Notes under the pieces: generated by a model
Told to the model about the DNA's origin: nothing
Seen by the model: only the letters and a program-made list of their open reading frames with translations
The model's database searches: none
NCBI RefSeq assembly: GCF_016863295.1
Contig: NZ_BOOP01000048.1
Coordinates: 1 to 64,000, forward strand
Direction of reading: 5' to 3'
Source of the DNA: Planotetraspora phitsanulokensis
GTDB taxonomy: Bacteria > Actinomycetota > Actinomycetes > Streptosporangiales > Streptosporangiaceae
DNA length: 64,000 nucleotides
Program-made: the position numbers and the translations under genes
Part shown: positions 1-7,194 of the stretch, piece after piece
Numbering within the stretch: the first letter of the stretch is position 1
Layout of the letters: each line of letters begins with the position of its first letter

Positions 1-97
1 CGTTTACCCTGGTCAGGGGCTCGCGTGGGTTCGGGTGGTCGGCCAACAGCGAGGCCTTGGCCTGGGCCTGGAGCTCGTCGAAGGTCTCGTCGGTCAC
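1..97 (-). CDS. 5' part of a leftward gene cut by the window edge
   Basis: An open frame begins with GTG at 97, overlapping the TGA of the upstream gene as GTGA, and runs off the left edge. It encodes VTDETFDELQAQAKASLLAD and further residues. The start/stop coupling matches many junctions in this operon, which is the main support. The product is not recognisable from 32 residues. Confidence 0.6.
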   Translation of the reverse strand, partial: MTDETFDELQAQAKASLLADHPNPREPLTRVN

Positions 98-369
98 CTC
101 CGCCTCCTTCGCGTGCGCTGGCGGTAGGCGGGCCGGAGTGGTCGGGCGCGTGCGCGTCGGGCAGCTCGGCCGAGGATCCCGGAGAGCTTCGCCCAGTCGC
201 TGGCGGTCCAGTGGTGTTCCTCGTCGATGACCTCGCGCCAGACGTGCTCGCGCCACTCGCGTAGGTCGACGGCGACGGTGTACGTGGTTCGGGCGAGGTG
301 GTCGCCGGGGCCGTACGGAGCGGTGGTCGCCACGATGTGGCCGGCGCCGCGGTGGGCCTGGTGGTTCAC
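94..369 (-). CDS. hypothetical protein, early operon
   Basis: A 91-residue protein starting at GTG 369, which overlaps the TGA of the upstream HTH gene (GTGA). The middle has a Trp-rich stretch (LREWREHVWREV) and the C-terminus is very basic (runs of Arg), so nucleic-acid contact is possible. A longer frame starting at 405 would overlap the upstream gene by 40 bases and is less likely. No family recognised. Confidence 0.55.
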   Translation of the reverse strand: MNHQAHRGAGHIVATTAPYGPGDHLARTTYTVAVDLREWREHVWREVIDEEHHWTASDWAKLSGILGRAARRARARPLRPAYRQRTRRRRR

Positions 370-1082
370 GTCGGGTCCTTCGTGGCCTTGCGGTCGGCTG
401 CGCATCCTCGGCAGGGGTCGGGCAGCTGGTGGATCGGGCAGAGCGGAGGCGCGGCAGCGGCGCGGGACGTGGACAAGCTTTTAGGAGCTGGAGAAGGACT
501 AGGAGCCGCGCGCGACGCACGCGCGCACGCGAGGGCGAACGTTTCACCGGACGCTGCATACAAGGTTTCGGTGAACCTTCGGTCGAACCCTTCGGGGAAC
601 CCTTGGGGGAAGGTTCTCGGAATCATGTCGGTCAGGAAAGGCACCAGGACGTCGTCCCACGTCTTCTCATGACCGATCCTCACCTCCTCGTTGAGCAGGC
701 GAAACACCTCCACAACGATGATCGTCCGGAGCAGCTTCGACCCCACGTTCTCGAAGTCCTTCACCGTCGCGCGGGCCATATTCGGACTGTCGAGGATGCC
801 GTCATGCCTCAGAAACGAGCGGACAAGCATCTCCTCGGTGTCCTCATCGACCACCACATACCGGGCCTTCTGCAACGCGTTGATCGACCGGCGCAGCTTC
901 GGCACGCTCGAATCAGCGGCCAACTGCGACCAACGGCGCAACGTGAACGGCACTACTCCGCAGTAGGACAGGCCCGGCTGGGTCAGAGCGAGCATGAACA
1001 CACGCTGCTCCTCGCCCTTGAGGGCCCGAAAGTCGTCGTCGGACCACGTCCGGTGGCGGATCCGACCATGTTCGCGAGCCAA
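366..1082 (-). CDS. winged-helix/HTH protein, replication-initiator-like, actinophage type
   Basis: A 238-residue protein. The first half (RTWSDDDFRALKGEEQRVFM, then a WSQLA helix and a conserved QKARYVVVDEDTEEMLVRSF segment) is the pattern of actinophage helix-turn-helix proteins resembling replisome organisers, which read DNA at an origin or recruit helicase. The tail has low-complexity Ala/Ser/Pro and ends with a Cys/His cluster (CPIHQLPDPCRGC) that could bind zinc. The start is TTG with GAGGGG four bases upstream. It sits after a 170-base gap, so it may have its own promoter. A role in element replication is inference from the fold and from phage neighbours such as RuvC and the exonuclease. 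Confidence 0.65.
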   Translation of the reverse strand: MAREHGRIRHRTWSDDDFRALKGEEQRVFMLALTQPGLSYCGVVPFTLRRWSQLAADSSVPKLRRSINALQKARYVVVDEDTEEMLVRSFLRHDGILDSPNMARATVKDFENVGSKLLRTIIVVEVFRLLNEEVRIGHEKTWDDVLVPFLTDMIPRTFPQGFPEGFDRRFTETLYAASGETFALACARASRAAPSPSPAPKSLSTSRAAAAPPLCPIHQLPDPCRGCAADRKATKDPT

Positions 1083-1255
1083 AACGCCCCTCTTTCTCGG
1101 TTATCCACAAGGTCTTTCTGGTCGTGCGGTGGGCCATGAGGGAAGGCGTCGCACTGGTCACGGTACGCGGCGCCGCCCACGGAACAGGTCCCGCGGGCGG
1201 CGCCACATCGGTCAAACCGGTCCGGCTCGACGCCGGACAAGCAGGTCAGGACAGG

Positions 1256-1789
1256 TCATTTCGGTATCCGCCCAGTCGCGTCGTAGTACGCCCGCTTCTC
1301 AGGCATCGACAGCACACCCCACGCCACCGACACCTCCTTGAAGCGCTCGACCGTCGACGGGTCCCCACTCGTGTCCGGGTGGAGCTGCCGGGCGAGCCGC
1401 CGGTACGCGCTCTTGATGTCGGCATGGCTCGCGTCGACCGCCACGCCGAGGACCTTGTAGAGCGCGCCAACCGGGGGGGCAGCCCTCGGCGGAGGAGGTG
1501 GAGGCGGAGGGGACGAGCGGGGCGACGTGCGCGGCCGCCCCGTGCACATGGCTCCAACGTGCGGCATCATCAGGTGCTCCCAATGCGCCAGCGGTCGGTC
1601 CTTGGTGACCTGCCGCGAGCTCAGCACCCCATGGCTGTCCCGCCACACCGCGGTGTTGCCCTTCGGGTCCTCGACCAGGTTGACCGGGAGGAGCCGGCCC
1701 TTGAGGGTCCGCGTCCACCACACCTCGGCGCCGCACGGGTGCTTGTCCTTCGACCCCTTGCAGACGCCCCGGTCAGATCTCGGGAACAC
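1256..1789 (-). CDS. J-domain (DnaJ-like) protein
   Basis: A 177-residue protein. Residues about 110-177 are a J domain: LYKVLGVAVDASHADIKSAY, the HPD motif (LHPDTSGD) and a final helix with YYDATGRIP. J domains stimulate Hsp70 ATPase through HPD. The N-terminal 80 residues hold a compact Trp/Cys-containing module (CGAEVWWTRT, ending HWEHLMMPHVGAMC), followed by a linker of eight prolines. The start is GTG 1789 with GGAGAG four bases upstream, overlapping the previous gene by 17 bases. Classical DnaJ Gly/Phe and zinc regions are absent. Phage or plasmid J proteins can recruit host DnaK to replication complexes, which fits the neighbourhood but is inferred. Confidence 0.8.
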   Translation of the reverse strand: MFPRSDRGVCKGSKDKHPCGAEVWWTRTLKGRLLPVNLVEDPKGNTAVWRDSHGVLSSRQVTKDRPLAHWEHLMMPHVGAMCTGRPRTSPRSSPPPPPPPPRAAPPVGALYKVLGVAVDASHADIKSAYRRLARQLHPDTSGDPSTVERFKEVSVAWGVLSMPEKRAYYDATGRIPK

Positions 1790-2027
1790 GCTGCTCTCCG
1801 GCCGGGTGCTCGACGACGGCCACGGCCCGCAGCTCGCAGATGTGGCCGAGCCTCCGGCACTCGGAGCACAGCATCTTCCCCTCCTCGAGGAGCACCAGGT
1901 GCTCGGCGCACGCCGGTTCATCCTGGAAGTGCTCGTGCACGCACGCCGTTCGCCGCACGGCCACCACATCGGACGGGCAGACGGGCATGAGGACGGGGAC
2001 GTGCGCAGCGCAGGTCAGCTGGATCAC
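1773..2027 (-). CDS. small Cys/His-rich protein
   Basis: An 84-residue protein starting at GTG 2027 in a GTGA overlap with the upstream stop. Cysteines at LTCAAH, PVCPSD, TACVHEHF, PACAEH, CSEC and HICE, with several histidines, suggest one or two zinc sites. No catalytic motif. Function unknown, a typical small early-operon protein. Confidence 0.6.
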   Translation of the reverse strand: MIQLTCAAHVPVLMPVCPSDVVAVRRTACVHEHFQDEPACAEHLVLLEEGKMLCSECRRLGHICELRAVAVVEHPAGEQRVPEI

Positions 2028-3109
2028 GCCACACCTCCGGGCAGACGAGCGAACACCGCGTTGATCGAGGCGAGCTCGGCGACCGCCTGGTCCCGCTGCG
2101 CGGTGACCTCGTCGACCACCTCCAGGAGGTCGTCGCGCTCGCGGCGCCACTTCTCCGCATCCGCGCGGGCCTCGTCCCGTTCCCGCTGGAGGGTCTGCAT
2201 CTGCCGCTCGACCGCGAGCAGCGCGGTCAACGCCGGACCTCCCGTCGCCGGCGGCGTCGGATCAGGACTCGGCGCTGTCGGCTTCGGGGCAGGCTTCGGG
2301 GTCGGCTTGGGCGCGGCCGCCGCGGCGGGCAGCTTCGTGACCGTCAGCCCGCCGTTGTTCCACTCGTTCGCGAGCCACCACACCGGCGGCCGGGCCTTCG
2401 ACCGGTGGCAGCGGGTGTGCTCGGTCCTGTTGAGGTACTGCCGGACGTCCTTCTCATGCAGCTCGTCCCAGTCGAAGAGCTCCCGGTTGGACGCGATGAA
2501 GTCCGACAGCGACCCGACCCAGCGAACGCCCCAGACGCCGCCGTTGCTCAGCTGCACGTCGCCCTGCTCGCGGGCCTGCTCGCGCAGGAGACCATGGAGC
2601 GCTTCGGCATCACCAGCGATGTCGCGAGGCTTGGGGCGGACGATCCGCGCGGTGTCGGCGATCGTGGGCACGGTCGTTTCTCCTGAGGGGGTCGAGTCGG
2701 GGAGGAGGTAGGCGATGACCTCGGCGTCGCGACGGTGGAGCATGTCGACGTACGACCGGGCGGCGTCCGGGCCGGGCGTGTGGAGGATCCCTCCGGACAC
2801 GTACGGGCGGACGCCGTTCTCGCGTGCGCGTGCGACGAGGGTTGCGACGTCCCACCTGGTATCGGGCATTTCGGGGGCTTTCTTGGTGGTGGTGGCGGCG
2901 ACCATCGGCTCGGGGGCCGGTGTGGCGAGGTCGCGGATCATGTTGCGGTAGTTGTGGAGGCCGTCTCCGATGGCCTTGAGCGGGATGTCGACGTGGAGGT
3001 CAGTGGCGGGGTTGGTGACCTTCCACTTGTCGCCGTCCTTCTCCACGCGGAGGTTCAGCCGTGCGGCTTCGCTGCGGACCAACTTCTGGACGTCGGTGGT
3101 GCGGCTCAT
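2024..3109 (-). CDS. multi-domain hypothetical protein with C-terminal coiled coil
   Basis: A 361-residue protein. The start is ATG 3109 in an ATGA overlap; the frame is open upstream but that part is a shadow of the next gene. Residues 1-65 form a small alpha/beta unit. Residues about 80-145 (ATLVARARENGVRPYVSGG through DAEVIAYLLPD) resemble the small TubC-N-like fold found in actinobacterial mobile proteins. A Trp-rich segment (WWLANEWNNGG) follows, then a Pro/Ala/Lys linker (KPTPKPAPKPT). A heptad-rich coiled coil (QMQTLQRERDEARADAEKWR) closes the protein. It may be a scaffold or DNA-associated protein. No enzyme motif seen. Confidence 0.6.
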   Translation of the reverse strand: MSRTTDVQKLVRSEAARLNLRVEKDGDKWKVTNPATDLHVDIPLKAIGDGLHNYRNMIRDLATPAPEPMVAATTTKKAPEMPDTRWDVATLVARARENGVRPYVSGGILHTPGPDAARSYVDMLHRRDAEVIAYLLPDSTPSGETTVPTIADTARIVRPKPRDIAGDAEALHGLLREQAREQGDVQLSNGGVWGVRWVGSLSDFIASNRELFDWDELHEKDVRQYLNRTEHTRCHRSKARPPVWWLANEWNNGGLTVTKLPAAAAAPKPTPKPAPKPTAPSPDPTPPATGGPALTALLAVERQMQTLQRERDEARADAEKWRRERDDLLEVVDEVTAQRDQAVAELASINAVFARLPGGVA

Positions 3110-3660
3110 ATGGCGGGCCTCTTCCACACCTTGAGCCCGAGGTCCTCGGCGTAGGCCGCGGTCCCGGCCGCGCCACGCGACTCCGGATGCAGGTGAGCGA
3201 GGACGCCGACGTTGTCCAGGCCGCGCGCGAGGGCGAGGCCGAGCATCAGCCCGTTGCGGTACGGTCCGGCGGACCCGCGCCGCAACACCTCGAGGTGCCA
3301 CGGCGCGGGGCGCGTCTCGACGATCACGCCGGGCGCTTCCATGCCCCAGTCGTAGGCGTGCATGTCGCCGCCCGCCGGCGTCCGCTTCTTCGGGTCGAAC
3401 CCGACGATCAGCCGCATCGGGCCGACCATGTTGCGGACCATCAGCAGGTCCTCGCGGACCCGGTCGCGGTCGGCGCCCCTCCACCCGGTGTAGAGCAGCG
3501 TGAACCAGTCCGGGCCGGCCCAGTTCTCCAACTCGGCGTCGAAGTTCGCCATGACGTGCGAGACAGCATCGGGGCTGATCGGGTAGCGGCCGAGGATATC
3601 GAGGAGGATGCCCTCGACCTCACCCCGCTGGGCCTTCGTCAGAAGCGGGCGGTCGTTCAT
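3106..3660 (-). CDS. SLOG/DUF2493-like Rossmann protein
   Basis: A 184-residue protein. The second half follows the SLOG-type order: a strand RLIVGFDP, then GGDMHAYDWG, the segment VIVETRPAPWHLE, a GPYRNGLMLG turn and a last strand HPESRGAAGTAAYAEDLGL. SLOG proteins bind nucleotides or nucleotide-derived ligands, and many occur in conflict and phage systems. The N-terminal 60 residues are helical and not recognised. ATG 3660 overlaps the upstream lipoprotein stop. The ligand is unknown. Confidence 0.6.
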   Translation of the reverse strand: MNDRPLLTKAQRGEVEGILLDILGRYPISPDAVSHVMANFDAELENWAGPDWFTLLYTGWRGADRDRVREDLLMVRNMVGPMRLIVGFDPKKRTPAGGDMHAYDWGMEAPGVIVETRPAPWHLEVLRRGSAGPYRNGLMLGLALARGLDNVGVLAHLHPESRGAAGTAAYAEDLGLKVWKRPAI

Positions 3661-3998
3661 CAGCTGCCACCTCCGATGCGGCCACCGAAGCCGCCGCGCA
3701 CGATGACGCGGCCGCCGCGGGAGGTGATGGCGGTGTCCTTCGGCTGGATCGTCGTGCCCCTCCGGACGCGGCCGCCGTACAGGTTGCCGCCGTACACGTA
3801 GGTGTAGCCGCGGTGGCTTCCGCCCTCGCAGTACCGATCGTCGACCCGCCGGTAGGAGCCGTCATCGGCGCGGCTGCTGGTGTCGACGCAGTCGGCCGTG
3901 ACCTCCTGGCCCTCGTCGACGACCGAGCAGGCCGACATGACCATGGCCGACAGCGCGGGGATCGCGCCGAGGACGAGCGCACGGGATCGCTTACGCAT
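3660..3998 (-). CDS. small predicted lipoprotein
   Basis: A 112-residue protein with basic start MRKRSRA, a hydrophobic stretch LVLGAIPALSAMV and the lipobox MSAC (Cys about residue 24), so lipidation and display on the outer membrane face are predicted. The mature part is short, with two further cysteines, and is Gly/Arg/Tyr-rich (GGNLYGGRVRRG, GGFGGRIGGGS). A surface protein encoded in an early operon suggests an effect on the lysogen such as exclusion, but nothing in the sequence proves this. Confidence 0.65.
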   Translation of the reverse strand: MRKRSRALVLGAIPALSAMVMSACSVVDEGQEVTADCVDTSSRADDGSYRRVDDRYCEGGSHRGYTYVYGGNLYGGRVRRGTTIQPKDTAITSRGGRVIVRGGFGGRIGGGS

Positions 3999-4275
3999 CG
4001 GTGTCGTTCCTCCGTCCCCACTTCTCGCGGATCGCGTCGGCCTCGCCGGGCTTCCAGGTGCGGTGCCCCGGCTCCTCGTCGAACGGGCTGGCGTAGACCT
4101 CCTCGCCCAGGTGCTCCCAGGCAGGGCGGCCGCAGCGGTAGCAGGAGGGGAAGGGCCGGTCGACCCAGCGGAACCACTCGCAGCGCTGCTGCTCGGCGGC
4201 TCGCGCAGCGTCGCGCGCCGCCCGGTTGGCTGCGCCGTGGTGCGGGCAGGTGAGCTCGGTGCATCCGTCAGACAT
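3991..4275 (-). CDS. small zinc-knuckle protein
   Basis: A 94-residue protein. ATG 4275 is preferred over ATG 4281 because GGAG lies six bases before it. Cys/His pairs (CTELTCPHHG and CYRCGRPAWEHLG) look like a zinc knuckle. The rest is hydrophilic. It overlaps its neighbours on both sides. Function unknown. Confidence 0.55.
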   Translation of the reverse strand: MSDGCTELTCPHHGAANRAARDAARAAEQQRCEWFRWVDRPFPSCYRCGRPAWEHLGEEVYASPFDEEPGHRTWKPGEADAIREKWGRRNDTDA

Positions 4276-4999
4276 CTGCATCTCCGGCGGGGAGCAGCTG
4301 GGCGAGCGCCGCCGGCCAGGTCGTGAACGGGGCGGCCCGGTCGTCCAGGTACGCCAGCGCAGGCAGCTTCCGGTTGGTGACGAGGATCTGGCTGCGGTCG
4401 GTCCAGAACTTCACGGGGGTGTCACCCTCGATGCAGGTCTCCAGGCCGTAGGAGGCCAACCATTCGGCCACGTCGTGGGCGTCGCGGCTGGTGTGGATGA
4501 ACACGGAGAACCGCGTCATCAGGTCGCGCAGGCCCTCGATGGCGCCGGGCATCGGCGGGTCGTAGATCGTGCCGTCCTTCCAGCCCTGGCTGTAGCGGTG
4601 GATGACGCCGTCAAAGTCCACGGCGATCGTCCCGCCCGACCTCATCTCGTACACCGGGCCGAGGTAGCGGACGCCGTAGTTCGCGCCACGCTTGACGATG
4701 TCCCACCGGCCCGTGACGACGCCGCGTGTGATGGTGGCGGCCGACAGCAGGTCCGTCATGTCCTTCATGAACATGGGGAACCGGTGGCCATCTCCGTCGA
4801 GCCAGCGGAAGTTGGCCGCCGATCGGCCGCGCACCATGCCGTCGAGGGTCATGAACGTGGCGAACGGCACGTTGCGCCGCCAGTCGCAGTCGAACGGGAC
4901 CTCCACCACCCGCTTCGCCTCCTCGTCCAGGCGGTAGCGGGTCGGCGCGTAGTCCAGCAGGTTGCCCTGCTCGTCGTAGGGCGCTTCCAAGAGGGGCAT
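4268..4999 (-). CDS. HAD-family phosphatase fused to a phage-specific N-terminal domain
   Basis: A 243-residue protein. Residues about 135-240 are a HAD domain: motif I IAVDFDGVIH, a Ser/Thr motif in SVFIHTSRD, and the terminal YLDDRA acidic motif, like phage polynucleotide-kinase-type 3' phosphatases. Residues 1-125 form another domain (MVRGRSAANFRWLDGDGHRF, then PMFMKDMTDLL and GVRYLG) that is also found alone in the gene at 5680-6075. The likely role is dephosphorylation of a nucleotide or nucleic-acid end, with the N-domain supplying specificity. ATG 4999 overlaps the upstream TAA. Confidence 0.65.
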   Translation of the reverse strand: MPLLEAPYDEQGNLLDYAPTRYRLDEEAKRVVEVPFDCDWRRNVPFATFMTLDGMVRGRSAANFRWLDGDGHRFPMFMKDMTDLLSAATITRGVVTGRWDIVKRGANYGVRYLGPVYEMRSGGTIAVDFDGVIHRYSQGWKDGTIYDPPMPGAIEGLRDLMTRFSVFIHTSRDAHDVAEWLASYGLETCIEGDTPVKFWTDRSQILVTNRKLPALAYLDDRAAPFTTWPAALAQLLPAGDADV

Positions 5000-5295
5000 T
5001 AGTGGTCGTTCCTTTCGGAGGGGTTCCAATCGGTGGCCTCGTCGACGATCACGAGGCTTGGGCGGGCGCCGTCGACGCCGAGGGCCTGCCGTACGGCGGC
5101 CTTGGCGTCGGTGACGGCCTCGCGGTACGTCTGCCAGTCGGCCGAGCGGCGGCGGTAGGTGAGGTTGACGCGGCTCTTGATGTCGGCGGGGACGAGGTGC
5201 CAGTGGCGGCGGCACATCAGGTGGTCGATCGGGATCTGCGCCCGGCAGCGCGGCTGCATCGCGCAGGGGTGGACGATCGCCCGCGGCCGCTTCAC
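4999..5295 (-). CDS. small Cys/His protein, common actinophage type
   Basis: A 98-residue protein from GTG 5295 (GTGA overlap). The N-terminal module HPCAMQPRCRAQ, DHLMCRRHWHLVP is a recurring zinc-binding signature in small actinobacterial phage and plasmid proteins. A helix with RRSADWQTYREAVTDAKAAV follows. A longer upstream extension would read over the neighbouring gene and is rejected. Function unknown. Confidence 0.6.
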   Translation of the reverse strand: MKRPRAIVHPCAMQPRCRAQIPIDHLMCRRHWHLVPADIKSRVNLTYRRRSADWQTYREAVTDAKAAVRQALGVDGARPSLVIVDEATDWNPSERNDH

Positions 5296-5687
5296 TGCGG
5301 CTCTCCCATGACGGCCCGGTCCGCGATGGCGTTGATGATGGCCTGGGCCAGGTCGTCGACCCACTCGGCGTTCTCGTCGTTCGGGTCGACCTCGTCGAGG
5401 CCGTAGCCCGCGAAGTCGAACCCCTTGATCCCGGCCCTGATGGCGGCGTGGATGTCGATGCGGGGCCTGACGTCGTCTTCGTTCACGGGTGCGTCCTTGA
5501 GGGGTTCGGTGTTCTGGGCCGCGAGGAGTTGGTTGCGGCGGCGGGCCTGCATGCGGCGCATGCGCTGCTCGTCGGTCGGGGCCTCCCAGCGGTGCCAGCC
5601 GGCCACCGCCGACCAGCGCCCAAAGTGGGCGCGCTGCTCGACCCCGCACCACTGGCAGCCGCCCGGCGGAAACGCGAGCTCAGACAT
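5292..5687 (-). CDS. hypothetical protein with CxxC N-terminus
   Basis: A 131-residue protein with an N-terminal CQWCGVEQRAHFGRW module followed by WHRWEAPTDEQRMRRMQARR, often seen in actinophage early genes. The rest is acidic and helical. Start ATG 5687, overlapping the next gene by eight bases. A zinc-stabilised adaptor is plausible. No enzyme motif. Confidence 0.55.
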   Translation of the reverse strand: MSELAFPPGGCQWCGVEQRAHFGRWSAVAGWHRWEAPTDEQRMRRMQARRRNQLLAAQNTEPLKDAPVNEDDVRPRIDIHAAIRAGIKGFDFAGYGLDEVDPNDENAEWVDDLAQAIINAIADRAVMGEPQ

Positions 5688-6075
5688 GGCCGAACCGCGC
5701 CATCCGGCGTTCAGCCCTGGTGAGGTTCAGTCGCAGGCCGTACGTGGTGTACGACCCGACGCCGCGGCGGTGCGGGATCCACTCGGCGAGGAGGTAGCCG
5801 CCGCGCTCGATGTCGAAGGTCCGCAGCGTCTCGACCAGGTCGGCGAGGTACATCGGGAAGAACTTGTTGTCCTCGTTGAGCCAGGTCACGTAGGGGGCGG
5901 TCTTGCCCCGGACGAACTCGGCCAGGTGCATGCGGGCGGTGAACGGCTCGGCCGGCCGCCACACCACTTCGCCCTCGGGCACCCACGGCTTCCGGAGGAG
6001 GTTGCCGAACTCGTCGAACGGGACGACCAGGCCGTCCTCATCGTCGTAGTGCGGGTGCGGGGTGATGTCAGGCAT
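5680..6075 (-). CDS. stand-alone copy of the HAD-fused phage domain
   Basis: A 131-residue protein. From about residue 50 it parallels the N-domain of the HAD fusion at 4268-4999: VRGKTAPYVTWLNEDNKFFP with PMYLADLVETL and YTTYGLRL, against VRGRSAANFRWLDGDGHRFP with PMFMKDMTDLL and NYGVRYLG. The two genes are therefore paralogous in this part. ATG 6075 is the start; the upstream extension is a shadow. Function unknown; see the finding on this pair. Confidence 0.6.
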   Translation of the reverse strand: MPDITPHPHYDDEDGLVVPFDEFGNLLRKPWVPEGEVVWRPAEPFTARMHLAEFVRGKTAPYVTWLNEDNKFFPMYLADLVETLRTFDIERGGYLLAEWIPHRRGVGSYTTYGLRLNLTRAERRMARFGHV

Positions 6076-6352
6076 CGGCTCCGCCCCCGTCGACCTCGGG
6101 CGCAGTGCGGATCGGCAGAGCCTGCCGAACCATCGCCGCACCGCGCGCGTAGACCTCCGGCCCGGTGGCACCGGTCGTACGCGGCGGGGTGATCGGGATG
6201 AGCTTCCACCCGAGGTGGGTCATGGCGGTCATGAACTCGAACGCGAAGTCGGTCGGGCTGGGCCTGTCGTCCGGGTCCAGTTGGTCGCGCTTCCAGACCC
6301 GGTGCGCGAGCGCCTTCATGGCGTCCTCGAACCCGTCAGGGTGCCTGGTCAC
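6068..6352 (-). CDS. hypothetical protein
   Basis: A 94-residue protein from GTG 6352, in a GTGA overlap with the WhiB stop. It has amphipathic helices (FEDAMKALAHRVWKRDQ, FAFEFMTAMTHLGW) and no Cys or catalytic motif. Translational coupling to WhiB suggests co-expression. Function unknown. Confidence 0.5.
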   Translation of the reverse strand: MTRHPDGFEDAMKALAHRVWKRDQLDPDDRPSPTDFAFEFMTAMTHLGWKLIPITPPRTTGATGPEVYARGAAMVRQALPIRTAPEVDGGGADA

Positions 6353-6654
6353 GATGCTTTCCCCTTCTTCTTCTTGAGGTCGCTGCGGAGCTTCCGGCGG
6401 CGGTAGAGCTTGCGTTCGTCCTCGTCGAGGCCGCCTGCGACGCCGTACTGACCGGCGAATCGGAATTGGTACTCCAGGCACTCCGCCCGGACCTCGCAGC
6501 TGCCGCAGAAGCTCTTGGCCTCCTGGATCCGCCGTTCCTTCTGCTTGGCGGTCTCTCTGTCCTCGCCCTCGCCGGGGCCGTAGAACAGGTACAGGGGCTG
6601 GCCCTTGCACTCCGCCTCGTCCTGCCAGGCGATGGCGGCCATCGAGATGGCCAT
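6349..6654 (-). CDS. WhiB-like iron-sulfur transcription factor
   Basis: A 101-residue protein with the WhiB layout: Cys in DEAECKG, then FCGSCEVRAEC supplying the CxxCxxxxxC triad, the turn GVAGGLDEDER and a basic C-terminal tail (RRRKLRSDLKKKKG) for DNA contact. Four cysteines would ligate a [4Fe-4S] cluster. WhiB proteins are restricted to Actinobacteria and their phages and often act with the primary sigma factor. It is in the early operon, so it may redirect host transcription after induction; that role is inferred. Confidence 0.9.
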   Translation of the reverse strand: MAISMAAIAWQDEAECKGQPLYLFYGPGEGEDRETAKQKERRIQEAKSFCGSCEVRAECLEYQFRFAGQYGVAGGLDEDERKLYRRRKLRSDLKKKKGKAS

Positions 6655-6655
6655 G

Positions 6656-6952
6656 TCAGCTGGTCTGCTTGTCGAGGAGCCCGCACGCGGCGGCCGCCGC
6701 GGCGTACCGTTCGGCGTGCCGTACGGACACGTTCATCAGCCGCGCGACGACGGTGATGTCCTTGTGCTCGCGCGCCAGCTGGGCGTACCGCTGGACCTTC
6801 GCGAGGCTGCGCGGGGTCGACGGCATCCAGGCCGGCCCGCCCTCGGACCGCATGACGACGAACCCGGCGTTGCCGAGCGCGTCGAGGATGGCGTCTCCGG
6901 TGGTCGGGTTGGTGGCCAAGGCCTCCGTGATGACGTCGGACGCGCTAGACAT
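6656..6952 (-). CDS. hypothetical protein with HTH-like C-terminus
   Basis: A 98-residue protein. The C-terminal part (DITVVARLMNVSVRHAERY) reads like a helix-turn-helix of the kind found in small replication or regulatory proteins. Start ATG 6952; it ends one base before the WhiB start, so co-transcription is likely. Specific role unknown. Confidence 0.5.
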   Translation of the reverse strand: MSSASDVITEALATNPTTGDAILDALGNAGFVVMRSEGGPAWMPSTPRSLAKVQRYAQLAREHKDITVVARLMNVSVRHAERYAAAAAACGLLDKQTS

Positions 6953-7154
6953 CGGGGGTCACCTCCGGGGTGATGCGGCTGGCCAGGGCGTATGCGGCGT
7001 CGAGGTCCTCGGGTGTGAGGTTGCGGGCCTCGAGGACCGCCATGAGGCGGGTGCCGTCCGGGGACCAGACGGCGACGCGCGGGGTGTGGCCCTTCTTGCG
7101 GACCTGCTGCTTGCGGTTCCGCTGTCGGCTGGGCTCGGGGGTGAAGTCGCTCAC
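6945..7154 (-). CDS. small basic hypothetical protein
   Basis: A 69-residue protein starting at GTG 7154, with AGGAG ten bases upstream. The N-terminus is basic (RQRNRKQQVRKKG), the rest a short alpha/beta unit (VAVWSPDGTRLMAVLE) plus a helix. It overlaps the next gene by eight bases. Not recognised. Confidence 0.45.
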   Translation of the reverse strand: MSDFTPEPSRQRNRKQQVRKKGHTPRVAVWSPDGTRLMAVLEARNLTPEDLDAAYALASRITPEVTPDV

Positions 7155-7194
7155 TGGTGGGTGCTCCTGTTGGTCGGTTCGTTGTGCAGCCGCT

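Noticed and set aside
24-1140. Plus-strand open frames opposite the early operon
   Set aside because: They run antisense to well-supported minus-strand genes, have no ribosome-binding sites and show Arg/Pro/Gly-rich composition typical of shadows in GC-rich DNA.
2024-3484. Full-length 486-residue minus frame
   Set aside because: Its first 125 residues overlap the SLOG-like gene and are compositionally a shadow; the true start is ATG 3109.
4999-5652. 217-residue frame as the full gene
   Set aside because: Residues before the GTG at 5295 overlap the neighbouring gene and are Arg/Gly-rich shadow sequence.
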